A stretch of DNA of 64,000 nt from Leclercia sp. 29361 (GCF_011290365.1 NZ_CP049786.1:558001-622000), one strand, 5' to 3'; shown: positions 43,063-52,726, counted from the stretch's first letter. The notes: a model not told the origin generated them from the sequence alone. Numbers and translations are program-made.

Positions 43063-43431
43063 ATGCCGCAGCGCATAGCCATCATTGATGATGAACGGTC
43101 TGTTCGCAGCGGGTTAAGCAACCTGCTGCAGTCGGAGGGGTACGCAACGGAAGCCTTCGACTCGGCGGAGTGTTTTCTCAGCCACCCCACCGCGCTGACA
43201 GACGCGGCGCTGGTGATTGTCGACATCCGCCTGCGAGGGATGACCGGGCTCGAGATGCTCGACAAACTGCGCCTTATCGCCACCTCGCCGCCCCCGCTTA
43301 TTTTTATCTCCGGTCATGCGGATGACAATATCCAGCGCTACGCTGTTGATCACGGCGCCGTTGCTTTTTTGCGCAAGCCGATTAATGTCGATGTGCTGCT
43401 GGCGCACATTCAGCGCGCGCTCACCACCTGA
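43063..43431 (+). CDS. single-domain response regulator (receiver)
   Basis: 122 residues from 43063 (GAGGAAAGAGAGC upstream). CheY-like receiver with IIDDE acidic pocket, phospho-acceptor Asp in VIVDIRLRGMTG near 54, and Lys in FLRKPIN near 104. No output domain. It lies 56 bp ahead of the giant kinase, so probably its phosphorylation partner or a phosphate sink that competes with the FixJ-type regulator at 49101. Confidence 0.9.
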   Translation: MPQRIAIIDDERSVRSGLSNLLQSEGYATEAFDSAECFLSHPTALTDAALVIVDIRLRGMTGLEMLDKLRLIATSPPPLIFISGHADDNIQRYAVDHGAVAFLRKPINVDVLLAHIQRALTT

Positions 43432-43487
43432 CAACACCTGCAAACATCCCCACGAGAACCATTAATGAAGAAAAATAAGGAACGTGG

Positions 43488-46400
43488 ATGAACAATACAT
43501 CGCTGCCTGCACTCTGGCCCGCCCCCGGAAATTTATCCGAAGGGCGGGCTTTTGTGCTTAAAGAAGACGTCATTTTTACCCCGCTGGGGCAGGAGGGGAG
43601 CCTCTGCTGGCTGAATGCCCGCCTGCCCAGTTCCGGCGGGTCGTTTATCATCGCCACCGGGGTGAGCGATGAAGAAGAGGCCAGCGCAACGCGCCTGCTG
43701 CGCAACGAGTTTGCCCTGCGGGAGTACCTGAGTGACGACTGGGCTATCCGCCCGGTGGCCAGCACGCAGTACCACGGGCGCTTTGCACTGGTTTATGCCC
43801 CCTTTTCATTTGTGCTGCTAACCAGGATCGTCGGTGCGCCGATAGCCTGTATCCAGAGCTTTCTCGATCTGGCGATCCGCATCAGCCTGCCTTTACGCCT
43901 GATGCACCTGCGCAACCTGGTGCACGGGGATATCAAGCCCGGCAATATCTTTATTCACGATGACAACAGCTGTCGGCTGGGAGGCTTTGGCCTGTCGTCC
44001 GGCACCTCAGAAGAGCTACAGCAGGCGCGGCTGACAACCATCGGCGGCACGCCCGCCTACATGTCGCCGGAGCACACCACCCGCACCCATCGGGCGGTGG
44101 ACAGCCGCAGCGATCTCTACAGCCTGGGGGTGGTGTTCTACGAACTGCTCACCGGCAGCCTGCCGTTTGAACTGAGCGGCGAGGATCAGGGCAAGTGGGC
44201 GCACTATCACATCGCCTCCGAACCGCGCTCTCCCGACGCGGTGTACCCCGGCGTGCCCGCCATGCTGTCGGCTATCGTCCTCAAACTGCTGGCAAAAAAA
44301 CCGGAGAATCGCTACCAGACCGTCGATGGCCTGATTGCCGACCTGCGCCGCTGCCAGGCCACCCTCAGCGACGACGGGGAGATTGCCGCCTTTACCCCTG
44401 GCCTGCAGGATCGCTCTCCGGCCTTTCATCTCACCGACACCCTTTACACCGCCCATCCCCAGGCGGCGGATCTGATCCACGCCTTTGACCGGGTGAGCCG
44501 CGATAAGCTCGCCGGATTTGTGGCCATCAGCGGCCCGTCGGGGATCGGCAAATCTTCGCTGATCGCCTCCGGGCTGAAAGCGTTGCAGCACCGCAGCGTG
44601 CTGCTGGCGGTGGGCAAGGTGGATCAGTTTTCCCCCACGCTGCCCTACGCGGCGCTGACCTCGGCGTTTCGTACCCTGGTGCTGCATCTGCTGGGGCTGT
44701 CGGCGGAGGAGGTGGTCCAGTGGAAGGTCCGCCTGTCGCGCGAGCTGGAGGGCTACGAAGCCTTAGCCGTCAGCCTGGTGCCAGAGCTGCGGCTGCTGCT
44801 GGAGAGCAAACCGCGCTTCTCCAGCGACACCTTCTCCATCGATGCCCGGGCGCGCTTCAGCCACATGGTGCTGGCCCTGGTCAACACCTTCGCCAGCGCG
44901 GGCAGCCCGCTGGTGCTGCTGCTGGACGATATCCACTGGATCGACCCCGCCAGCCTGCAAATTCTCGAGTATCTGCTGACCCACGGCGGCAGCGTGCCGC
45001 TGCTGATGGTGGTGGCGCACCGGGATGCCTGCTCGCTGCCGGACAATGTCCTGCACAATCAACTGGCCAGCCTGCACCGGGCCTCGCGCAATACCACCGA
45101 GCTGCGCCCGGAGCCGCTGTCGGTGAAGGCGGTCTCGCGCTGGCTGGCGAGCATCTTCCATACCCGCTCGGCGAACACCGCCGATCTGGCCGGGCTGATC
45201 CACGAAAAAACCGGCGGCAACCCGCTGTTTGTGCATGAGTTCTTTCGCCGCATCGTTGATGACGGGCTGGTGACGCACAATAAATATCAGGATAAGTGGC
45301 ACTACGATCTGCACGCCATCCGCATCCGGCACTACACCGAAAACGTGGTCACCCTGGTGCTGCAGCAGCTGGAGGAGATGCCGGAAGAGACCCGGCGGCT
45401 GTTGGGCAGCATCGCCTGTCTCGGCGGCAGCGGCGAGCTGGAGATGGTCTGCCGCGTGGTGGCAATGTCGGTGCCGGAGATCCGCTATGCCCTGCACCCG
45501 GCGGTGACGGCGCAGTTGCTGACCCTCAGCGACGGCAGCTATGCCTTTACCCACGACCGGGTCCAGGAGGCGGCCTTCGCCCTGCTGGATAACGCCGAGC
45601 GCAGCCGTCTGCACCTTACCACCGCCAGCCTGCTGGCGGAGTCGGCCCGTCAGGCGGCGGGCAACGAGATCCTGTTCCGCGCCGTGCATCACGTCACGGC
45701 AGCGCTGGACTGCATTCAGCCTGCGCCCCAGCGGGAGATGTTCCGCGAGCTGAGCCTGCTGGCGGCCCGCCGCGCCCGGCGTTCGGGGGATTACCTGTCG
45801 GCCCTGAGCTATATCCAGACCGCCCGCGCGCTGGGCAACGCCGGTGCGCTGCCGGAGAGCGCCAGCGATTTCACCCTCGACAGCGAGGAGGCCGGGTGCC
45901 AGTTCGCGCTGGGCAATCTCGACAGCACCCGCCAGCTGTGCGACCGCATTCTCAACTCCCCCGGCGGGCTGGCGGAAAAAGCGCGGGCGGCCAACCTGCT
46001 GGCGGAAGTTTATATGCGCCAGTCCGACAACCGGCTGGCGCTGGAGGCGGCCCTGAGCTGGCTGGCGGTGTTTGGCATTCACGTCAGCCGCTACCCGGAA
46101 GCCGCCGAGTGCGATGAGGCCTGGCACAGCCTGTGCAACCGCGTCGGCGATAACCCGCAGGGCCACTTTGCCGGGCTGCCGCTGATGAACGACGGCGACA
46201 CCGAAGCGGTGATGAACCTGCTCAACAGCGCCTGCGTGTTCGCCAGCTTTACCCGCTCGCGCCTGCATTTCGTTCTGCTGTGCCGGATGATGCACCTGAC
46301 CCTCGATCACGGCATTACCGGCGCCTCCGCCCCGGCGATCGCCTGGTTCGGGGTGCTGATTGGTCACCGTTACGCCGAGTATCGTCTCGGGTTCCAGTAC

Positions 46401-49091
46401 GGCATCCTGGCGCGGGATCTGGTCAACCGCCACGGCTTCGACGCCTTTGAGGCCAAAACCCTGCTGCCGCTGGATCAGCTCAGCGTCTGGACCCAGCCGC
46501 TCTCCTGGGCCATCGAGTGCGCCAAAGCCTGCTTCACCTCCGCCGTGACCCATGGGGACATGACGATGGCCTGCTTTGCCGCCTGCCACCAGGTGATCAA
46601 TTTCCTCACCCGGGGCGATCATCTCGACGGGGTGCTGACCAGCATCGAGCGCGGGCTGGCCTTTGTGCGCAAAACCCATTTCCAGGACGTGGAGGCGATC
46701 CTGATGATCCAGCGCCACTACGTGGAGCACCTGCGCACCCCGGCGAGCGGCCACTGGACCGCCATCGATGTACTGCCGCAAACCCTGCTGCCTGCCGCGC
46801 CAGAGCAGGCCACGGAGCAGACCTCCACCATGCTGTTCTGGTTCTGGCTCTACCGCGGGATGGCCCATTTCGCCTGCGGCGAGTTCCCGCAGGCGGCGGA
46901 TAACCTCGCCCAGGCCGGGCGATTTGCCTGGTCCGCGCCGGGCCATATTCATCTCCTGGATTACCATCTTTACAGCGCCCTGACGCTCTCGCAGCAGCTG
47001 ACGCCGGAGACCTTTTCCGCCGATCTGCGCCGTCAGATCCACCTTCATTACGATAAAATCGTTCTCTGGGCGCGGATCAATCCCGGCACCTTTGCTGATA
47101 AAGAGGCGCTGATCTACGCCGAGATCGTGCGGCTCGACGGCATGAACAGCATCGCCCTTGAGCAGTACGAGAAGGCGGTGCGCCTGTCGCGCGAGGGGGG
47201 CTTTAACGCGTTCAATGCTCTGGCCCACGAGCTGGCGGGACGCTTCGCCCACGCCTGCGGCTATACCACCGCCGCCGATGCCCATTTCCGCGGGGCGATA
47301 ACCGCCTGGGGCCGGGCCGGGGCGCAGTCTAAAGTGCGCCAGCTGGAGCGGGATTTCCCCTACCTGCTGACCCCCGGCCAGGCCAACGCCTGGGACACGG
47401 TGACCTTTGCCCGCAACGAGGAGATCCGCGATCTGCAGAGCGTGATCAAGGCCTCGCGCGCCCTGTCGGAGGAGATCAACCTCGAGCGGCTGATCGAAAC
47501 TCTGATGACCATCCTGCTGGAGCGGGCCGGGGCCCAGCGCGGCTTTTTGATCCGGGTGAATGACAACAACATCCCGGAGATCGAGGCCAGCGCCAGCACC
47601 ACCACCGACGGGGTGCGGGTGCAGATCCGCAAACAGGTGCCGCTGGCCACCGACATGCCGCTGACGGTACTGGCGGCGGTGATCCGCACCGGGCAGGAGA
47701 TCCACACCGGCAAACCGGAGGAGTTCCATCCTTTCAGTCAGGACCCGTATCTGGTGACCTCCGGCGCGGCGGTGATGTGCGTCCCGATGTTCAAGCAGGC
47801 GCGGCTGGTGGGGGTGCTCTATCTGGAGAACCGCCTGATGCCGGAAGTCTTTACCGTGGAACACTCCCGGGTGGTGAGCCTGCTGGGGGCACACGCCGCC
47901 ATCTCGCTGGAGACCGCCCGGCTGTATGCCGAGCTGCTGGAAGAGAACCTCCAGCGCCGTCGGGTTGAGAAAGAGCTACGGGCCAGCCAGACCTCGCTGA
48001 TGCTCGGGGAGCAGATCAGCCACACCGGCAGCTGGCGCTGGGAGCTGCAGCAGGATCTGATGTTTATGTCGGAAGAGTACGCCCGTATTCTTGGCCTGCC
48101 CGAACAGCAGAAGATGATCTCGATGGCCGAGTTCCTGACGTTTGTGCATCAGGATGACTACCCGCGCATCAGCACCCTGGTGACCGAGAGCGTGCGCGAT
48201 GGCCTGACCATGCGCGCCGAGTTCCGCATCATCCGCGCCGACGGCGCCACCCGCACCATTCTGGGGATTGGCGATCCGGTGGGGGTGGGCAGCGAAGTGA
48301 ACGAGTATTACGGCATCATCACCGACATTACCACCCAGCGGACGGCGGAAGACGCCATGCGGGTGGCGCAGGCGGAGCTGGCCCGCGTCTCGCGCGCCAC
48401 CACCGTCGGGCAACTCACCTCGTCGATTGCCCATGAGATCAACCAGCCGCTGATGTCGATTGTCTCCAACGCCGGGGCCAGCCTGCGCTGGCTCAACCGC
48501 GATCCAGCCCGACTGGATAAGGCCCGCATCGGGCTGGAGGAGATCGTCTCCGAGGGCGAGCGGGCAGGGGAGATCATTCGTAGCCTGCAATCTCTCACCC
48601 GCAAGCAGGACCCGGCTTTCGCCCGCATCGATCTGCACCATCTGGTGCGGCACATTATCACCCTGTCGCGCAGCGAGCTGGAGCAGCGACGCATCAGCGT
48701 CAACTATGCCCTGGCGGCGGCGGACAGCTTTATCGTGGGGGACAGCGTGCAGATCCAGCAGGTGCTGCTGAACCTGGTGATGAACGCGGTGGAGGCGATG
48801 GCCGAGATCAAGGATCGTCCCGGCACCCTGCTGCTGTCGACCTCGAACCCGGAGGGCGGGGGGATTACCTTTGAAATCGCCGACAGCGGTACCGGCATCG
48901 GACCGGGGCTGAGCGAGCGCATCTTTGACTCGTTCTACTCCACCAAAGCCCAGGGGATGGGGGTGGGACTGACCATCAGCTACAGCATTATCGAGCGGCA
49001 CCGGGGCAAGCTGACGGCCCGCAATCGCGAGCCGCACGGCTGTATCTTCGCCTTTACCCTGCCGCTGGCAGCGAGCGAGGAATCACTCTGA
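43488..49091 (+). CDS. giant Ser/Thr-kinase-like / AAA ATPase / GAF / PAS / histidine kinase
   Basis: 1867 residues, cytosolic. Order: protein-kinase-like domain (about 10-275; HGDIKPGNIF near 146 keeps the catalytic Asp, but the DFG position reads GGFG near 165); AAA/STAND-type ATPase (Walker A GPSGIGKSS near 350, Walker B LLLLDDIHWID near 478); a long helical-repeat region (700-1300); GAF (1330-1480); PAS (1515-1620); HisKA with phospho-His in SIAHEINQPL near 1649; HATPase with NLVMNAVEA, DSGTGIG and GMGVGLTIS. Same design as the trifunctional kinases of proteobacteria. Likely integrates a signal and phosphorylates the receiver at 43063 and/or the FixJ-type regulator at 49101. Ligand unknown. 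Confidence 0.93.
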   Translation: MNNTSLPALWPAPGNLSEGRAFVLKEDVIFTPLGQEGSLCWLNARLPSSGGSFIIATGVSDEEEASATRLLRNEFALREYLSDDWAIRPVASTQYHGRFALVYAPFSFVLLTRIVGAPIACIQSFLDLAIRISLPLRLMHLRNLVHGDIKPGNIFIHDDNSCRLGGFGLSSGTSEELQQARLTTIGGTPAYMSPEHTTRTHRAVDSRSDLYSLGVVFYELLTGSLPFELSGEDQGKWAHYHIASEPRSPDAVYPGVPAMLSAIVLKLLAKKPENRYQTVDGLIADLRRCQATLSDDGEIAAFTPGLQDRSPAFHLTDTLYTAHPQAADLIHAFDRVSRDKLAGFVAISGPSGIGKSSLIASGLKALQHRSVLLAVGKVDQFSPTLPYAALTSAFRTLVLHLLGLSAEEVVQWKVRLSRELEGYEALAVSLVPELRLLLESKPRFSSDTFSIDARARFSHMVLALVNTFASAGSPLVLLLDDIHWIDPASLQILEYLLTHGGSVPLLMVVAHRDACSLPDNVLHNQLASLHRASRNTTELRPEPLSVKAVSRWLASIFHTRSANTADLAGLIHEKTGGNPLFVHEFFRRIVDDGLVTHNKYQDKWHYDLHAIRIRHYTENVVTLVLQQLEEMPEETRRLLGSIACLGGSGELEMVCRVVAMSVPEIRYALHPAVTAQLLTLSDGSYAFTHDRVQEAAFALLDNAERSRLHLTTASLLAESARQAAGNEILFRAVHHVTAALDCIQPAPQREMFRELSLLAARRARRSGDYLSALSYIQTARALGNAGALPESASDFTLDSEEAGCQFALGNLDSTRQLCDRILNSPGGLAEKARAANLLAEVYMRQSDNRLALEAALSWLAVFGIHVSRYPEAAECDEAWHSLCNRVGDNPQGHFAGLPLMNDGDTEAVMNLLNSACVFASFTRSRLHFVLLCRMMHLTLDHGITGASAPAIAWFGVLIGHRYAEYRLGFQYGILARDLVNRHGFDAFEAKTLLPLDQLSVWTQPLSWAIECAKACFTSAVTHGDMTMACFAACHQVINFLTRGDHLDGVLTSIERGLAFVRKTHFQDVEAILMIQRHYVEHLRTPASGHWTAIDVLPQTLLPAAPEQATEQTSTMLFWFWLYRGMAHFACGEFPQAADNLAQAGRFAWSAPGHIHLLDYHLYSALTLSQQLTPETFSADLRRQIHLHYDKIVLWARINPGTFADKEALIYAEIVRLDGMNSIALEQYEKAVRLSREGGFNAFNALAHELAGRFAHACGYTTAADAHFRGAITAWGRAGAQSKVRQLERDFPYLLTPGQANAWDTVTFARNEEIRDLQSVIKASRALSEEINLERLIETLMTILLERAGAQRGFLIRVNDNNIPEIEASASTTTDGVRVQIRKQVPLATDMPLTVLAAVIRTGQEIHTGKPEEFHPFSQDPYLVTSGAAVMCVPMFKQARLVGVLYLENRLMPEVFTVEHSRVVSLLGAHAAISLETARLYAELLEENLQRRRVEKELRASQTSLMLGEQISHTGSWRWELQQDLMFMSEEYARILGLPEQQKMISMAEFLTFVHQDDYPRISTLVTESVRDGLTMRAEFRIIRADGATRTILGIGDPVGVGSEVNEYYGIITDITTQRTAEDAMRVAQAELARVSRATTVGQLTSSIAHEINQPLMSIVSNAGASLRWLNRDPARLDKARIGLEEIVSEGERAGEIIRSLQSLTRKQDPAFARIDLHHLVRHIITLSRSELEQRRISVNYALAAADSFIVGDSVQIQQVLLNLVMNAVEAMAEIKDRPGTLLLSTSNPEGGGITFEIADSGTGIGPGLSERIFDSFYSTKAQGMGVGLTISYSIIERHRGKLTARNREPHGCIFAFTLPLAASEESL

Positions 49092-49100
49092 CGGCAGGCT

Positions 49101-49700
49101 TCAGGTCAGGCGCTCGGCGGCCCTGACCAGATCCGCCAGCGAGCGGGCCTGCATCTTGTCCATCACCCGGCGGCGATGGACTTTGACGGTGATTTCACTC
49201 ACCCCCAGCTCGGCGGCAATCTGCTTGTTCAGCAGGCCGCTGATCGCCAGCTGTAACACCTGCTGCTCGCGCGGGGTGAGGGAGAGATGGCGCTGCTTGA
49301 GGGAGTACTGCTCCCGCAGGTGCGAGGCGTTATCTTCCGCCAGCTTCAGCGCCGCACCAATGGAGTCGATCAGATCGTTCGACGCCACCGGTTTGGTAAG
49401 AAACTCGTACGCGCCGCCCTTCATCGCCTTCACCGACATGGGAATGGTCCCGTGGCCGGTGAGGTAGATAATCGGGATTTCGCGCCCGCCGGCCTTCAGG
49501 GCATCCGCCACCTCAAACCCGCTGATGGTCGGCATCTGCATATCGAGGATCACGCAGGAGGGCACATCTTCAAAGGTGTGTTGCAGAAAAGATTCTGCCG
49601 AAGAAAAGTCGAGGGCGTTCAGCCCGGCAGACTCCAGCAGCCCGACCACGGACCGCCTGACAGCGTGATCATCATCAACGACGTAAACAATGTGTTCCAT
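49101..49700 (-). CDS. FixJ/NarL-type response regulator
   Basis: 199 residues from 49700 (GGGG upstream; a frame to 49712 is not needed). Receiver (1-120; VVDDDHAVRRS, acceptor Asp in VILDMQMP near 54, TKPVAS Lys) joined to a LuxR HTH (about 138-199: LTPREQQVLQLAISGLLNKQIAAELGVSEITVKVHRRRVMDKM). Converges on the giant kinase with a 9-bp gap, so it is the expected DNA-binding output of the system; the palindromes at 41646-41700 are candidate targets. Confidence 0.93.
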   Translation of the reverse strand: MEHIVYVVDDDHAVRRSVVGLLESAGLNALDFSSAESFLQHTFEDVPSCVILDMQMPTISGFEVADALKAGGREIPIIYLTGHGTIPMSVKAMKGGAYEFLTKPVASNDLIDSIGAALKLAEDNASHLREQYSLKQRHLSLTPREQQVLQLAISGLLNKQIAAELGVSEITVKVHRRRVMDKMQARSLADLVRAAERLT

Positions 49701-49712
49701 TAATAGCCCCAA

Positions 49713-49988
49713 TGATTCAGCCTGACAGAGATGAGAGGATTTTCGCTCAGCGTGAAAACCACCCCCTGATGTTCAAGCGATTATGGTGGCAGCCTTCGAA
49801 CGCAACTACTCTAACACATTAATTCTCATTATCATTTAACAATATGATAACTATATGAAAGCAATATGTGGTTTTTCAAAACCGCTTTTCACATTGAGTA
49901 AGCGTAGGCCAGAAATGGTTAAATTGTCGGCAATTGAGAAGCGGTGAGTGATAAACGCAGTGGGTTCAGGCGCATGCCGGAGAGAGGG
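49713..49988. other. promoter region of the FixJ-type regulator; Fur-box-like sequence
   Basis: 276 bp without a gene. It contains AATTCTCATTATCATTT (49821-49837), whose reverse strand AAATGATAATGAGAATT resembles a Fur box, and AT-rich runs with several -10-like hexamers. The link to iron is only suggestive. Confidence 0.35.
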
Positions 49989-50564
49989 CTAAATCATTAC
50001 TCTATATTTTTCCAGCTCAGTCACTGTTTTCGGCAAGCCCAGCTGTAGCAGGCCTTGCAAAAATTGGTCTGGGGTGAGGGGCGGATGACGCAGATGCGAA
50101 CGCTGCATTCTCACCGCCTCGAGAACCAGCGCATGGTTCAGGTCAAAAAGGTCTGATAAGAACTCATCAGGGTGAAGCGCTTCGACATCAAATTCAGCGA
50201 GGTTTCCGCCAGGAAAATCGACAAGGTTGTAGGTCACAATCACTTCGGAATCCGAACGAATAGCCGCGGCGAGCACATGCCTGTCATCCTGATCCGGCAG
50301 GTTAAGGCCATCAATAATGCTCTCATACCCTGATACGCAGGCGTCACCGAAGGTTTTATTCATTAGCATTTCGGTGCGCTTCAGCTGGTCTGGGGTTATA
50401 TCAGGGCGGTTGATAAGCAGATTTCGCTGCCATTCATCGTGTATCTGGGTAGTCCATTTGGGCTGATATAAGCCAGTCTTCCCTATGTGCATGAGAAGAT
50501 CCCGCAGCATTGATGGGTATAGCACGCAGGCATCAAGAACGACGGGATAGGGTGAGTGTGTCAT
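49989..50564 (-). CDS. PIN-domain toxin
   Basis: 191 residues. PIN nuclease: VVLDACVLYP (first Asp), Glu in WTTQIHDEWQRNL, DQDDRHVLAAAIRSDSEVIVTYNLVDFPG (further acidic cluster). VapC-like RNase expected. The start overlaps the stop of the upstream HTH gene by one base (TGATG), the normal antitoxin-toxin order. Longer than typical VapC (about 130) owing to a C-terminal helical extension. Confidence 0.87.
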   Translation of the reverse strand: MTHSPYPVVLDACVLYPSMLRDLLMHIGKTGLYQPKWTTQIHDEWQRNLLINRPDITPDQLKRTEMLMNKTFGDACVSGYESIIDGLNLPDQDDRHVLAAAIRSDSEVIVTYNLVDFPGGNLAEFDVEALHPDEFLSDLFDLNHALVLEAVRMQRSHLRHPPLTPDQFLQGLLQLGLPKTVTELEKYRVMI

Positions 50565-51025
50565 CAGTAAAAGCCAAGCTCCTGACTTTGTTCCGCCAGC
50601 TCGCGAAGTGCTTGTATGCTTTCTGCATCACGCTGATCTTTGTACTTCATCAGGTCTGCAAAAAGAATACGGCGATGACGGCCAGTTTTATGGAACGGTA
50701 GCTTGCCTTCCTCGAGAAGTTTCACCATATGTGGGCGAGAAACGTTCAGGATGTTGGCAGCTTCCTGCGTCGTTAATTCAGCATGCACAGGCACAACCTG
50801 GACGGCGTTGCCCGCAGCAAGTTCACCGAGAATACTCATCAGAAGCGTCAGTGAAGATGTGGGTAGCTCTATTTGATGGGTCACATCCTGTGCATCCTGA
50901 ATCGTAATTTTCTGCGTTTCCTGTTTTGTAGACAGGAACGTAGCAAGCTCCCTTTGTCCGCGTACAGCTGCCTCAATCTCCTTTGGAGCCGGTAACGTAA
51001 GGCTGTTCAGAAGTGAGTTTGTCAT
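50564..51025 (-). CDS. excisionase-type HTH antitoxin
   Basis: 153 residues. A MerR/excisionase-like helix-turn-helix near 84-130 (LTTQEAANILNVSRPHMVKLLEEGKLPFHKTGRHRRILFADLMKY) after an N-terminal region (1-75) that probably binds or oligomerises; acidic C-terminus. Coupled to the PIN gene by a one-base overlap. Expected to neutralise the PIN protein and repress the pair. Confidence 0.85.
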   Translation of the reverse strand: MTNSLLNSLTLPAPKEIEAAVRGQRELATFLSTKQETQKITIQDAQDVTHQIELPTSSLTLLMSILGELAAGNAVQVVPVHAELTTQEAANILNVSRPHMVKLLEEGKLPFHKTGRHRRILFADLMKYKDQRDAESIQALRELAEQSQELGFY

Positions 51026-51130
51026 TTCAGTATTCCACTAGTGTCGAGTTTCATGTTTACGGTGAGTAAAAGTACACCATAGAGAACTGTAATCGAAACA
51101 AACGAAAAGCACAACAAACGAAATAAACGA

Positions 51131-51155
51131 AAAAGCCCCGCATTGCGGGGCTTTT
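51131..51155. terminator. terminator between the VOC gene and the HTH antitoxin gene
   Basis: AAAAGCCCCG-CATTG-CGGGGCTTTT, perfect stem with A and T runs; 26 bp past the VOC stop on the minus strand. Confidence 0.85.
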
Positions 51156-51180
51156 ACTTTAGATAGTATTCAGTGGGTAC

Positions 51181-51567
51181 TCACTCCCCCACCAGCTCAA
51201 TACGGTTCCCATCCGGATCCGCAATCACCGCCTCATAATAGCCATCTCCGGTCATTCGTGGGGCGCTCAGCAGCGTGTTGTTTAACCGCGCCTGTTCCGC
51301 CATGCGATCCACATCCGCTTTGCTACCGACGTTCAGGGCGATATGCGCCCAGCCGATAAACTCCGGGTGGGCGGGGGCATCGGGCAAATCCGGGACGGTC
51401 ATCAGCTCGATGGTCGGCCCGTCGCTGAGGGTCATAAAGTGCGATGCAAACCCCGGGCGGTTTTTACTCAGGTAGCGTTCGTTGCGGCGTGCGCCAAACA
51501 CCGTTTCCCAGAAGTGAACCTGGGCGTCCAGGTTGCGGGTCCAGAGTGCGACATGTGCAATATTCAT
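51181..51567 (-). CDS. VOC (glyoxalase/bleomycin-resistance) family protein
   Basis: 128 residues. Two beta-alpha-beta-beta-beta modules; starts MNIAHVALWTRNLDAQVHFWETVFG and ends YYEAVIADPDGNRIELVGE, with His5, His76 (GWAHIALN) and Glu near 125 as likely metal ligands. Substrate unknown. It starts 1 bp after the MFS stop, so the two form one transcript with the 52-codon ORF upstream. Confidence 0.9.
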   Translation of the reverse strand: MNIAHVALWTRNLDAQVHFWETVFGARRNERYLSKNRPGFASHFMTLSDGPTIELMTVPDLPDAPAHPEFIGWAHIALNVGSKADVDRMAEQARLNNTLLSAPRMTGDGYYEAVIADPDGNRIELVGE

Positions 51568-51568
51568 C

Positions 51569-52726
51569 TTATCCCTCGCTGCGGGCGGGTTGGTTGGCGG
51601 TGACGGTCACAGACAGCGCGGCGACGACCAGCATCAGCACCATAATGACCATAAACGCCTGGGTTAACGAGGTGGCATGCGCCACGTAGCCGATAATCGC
51701 CGGCCCGGCGAGCACGCCGAGATAGCCCAGCGTGGTGATGGCCGGGACGGCAACCGCCTGCGGCATGCGGGTCTGACGGCCAACGGCGGAGAACATCACC
51801 GGCACGATATTGGCGCAGCCGGCACCCACCAGCACGTAACCGACCAGCGACAGCTGCCACTGCGGGACAAAGGTCACCAGAGCAAAACCGACGGCAGCTA
51901 CCAGCGCGCCGCCGACCACCGCGCGCAGGGCGCCGGTACGGGCAATCAGTTTGTCGCCGGTTAAGCGGAAAAGGGTCATCGCCACCGCAAAGCAGGTGAA
52001 GCCCAGCCCGCCCAACGACTCCGGTACGCCCCGCACTTCGGTCAGGAACACCGCGCTCCAGTCCAGCACCGTCCCTTCGGCGAGAAACACCGCAAAGCAG
52101 ATGGCACCAATCAGCAGCACCACGCCGCGCGGTACGGCGAAGGCCGGGCCGGAGGCAGGATTGGCCCACGGCAGCAGCCCTTTCAGGCTGGCGGCCAGCA
52201 TCAGAATGACGCTCAGGATAATGATCAGACAGGCGGCAAAGGCGCTGGCTCCGAGGGTCAGCAGCAGGGTCATCGCCCCCGCGCCCGCAATCCCGCCGAC
52301 GCTGTACATACCGTGAAAACCGGACATCACCGGCGTGGGCGAGTCGCGCTCGACGATGATCGCCTGAATGTTCATGGCGCAGTCCGTCACCCCTACGCCC
52401 ACGCCGAACAGCAGCAATGCGGCGGCCAGCAGGCGCGGATCCGGAATGATCGCCAGCAGAGGCGTGGTGAGCATCACGATCGCCAGCGCGGTGACAATCA
52501 CCCGACGGCAGCCGTAGCGGCTGGTCAGCATCCCGGTGAGGGGCATCGCAATCAGCGCCCCCATTCCCAGGCACAGCAGCAGCGAGCCGAGCGTGGCCTC
52601 GTTGACACCAGTATTGGCCTTCGCGTAGGGCACCAGCACCGCCCAGGTGGCGGTGACGTAGCCGGCAATAAAAAAGACGATCCGGGTGGCAAGCCGCTGA
52701 ACGGCGCCGGTGGTCTGCTGGGTCAT
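51569..52726 (-). CDS. MFS transporter
   Basis: 385 residues with 12 hydrophobic segments and the MFS loop GMLTSRYGCRRV near 65. Resembles YbjJ/FucP-like small MFS proteins of enterobacteria. Substrate unknown; cotranscribed with the VOC protein. Its start overlaps the stop of a 52-codon ORF by 4 bp (ATGA). Divergent DeoR-type regulator at 52980 may control it. Confidence 0.9.
   Translation of the reverse strand: MTQQTTGAVQRLATRIVFFIAGYVTATWAVLVPYAKANTGVNEATLGSLLLCLGMGALIAMPLTGMLTSRYGCRRVIVTALAIVMLTTPLLAIIPDPRLLAAALLLFGVGVGVTDCAMNIQAIIVERDSPTPVMSGFHGMYSVGGIAGAGAMTLLLTLGASAFAACLIIILSVILMLAASLKGLLPWANPASGPAFAVPRGVVLLIGAICFAVFLAEGTVLDWSAVFLTEVRGVPESLGGLGFTCFAVAMTLFRLTGDKLIARTGALRAVVGGALVAAVGFALVTFVPQWQLSLVGYVLVGAGCANIVPVMFSAVGRQTRMPQAVAVPAITTLGYLGVLAGPAIIGYVAHATSLTQAFMVIMVLMLVVAALSVTVTANQPARSEG

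Noticed and set aside
44763-47894. 1043-codon open frame on the minus strand
   Set aside because: Antisense to the giant kinase; composition (Gln/Arg/His/Ala/Gly-rich, no domains) is what GC-rich antisense frames give.
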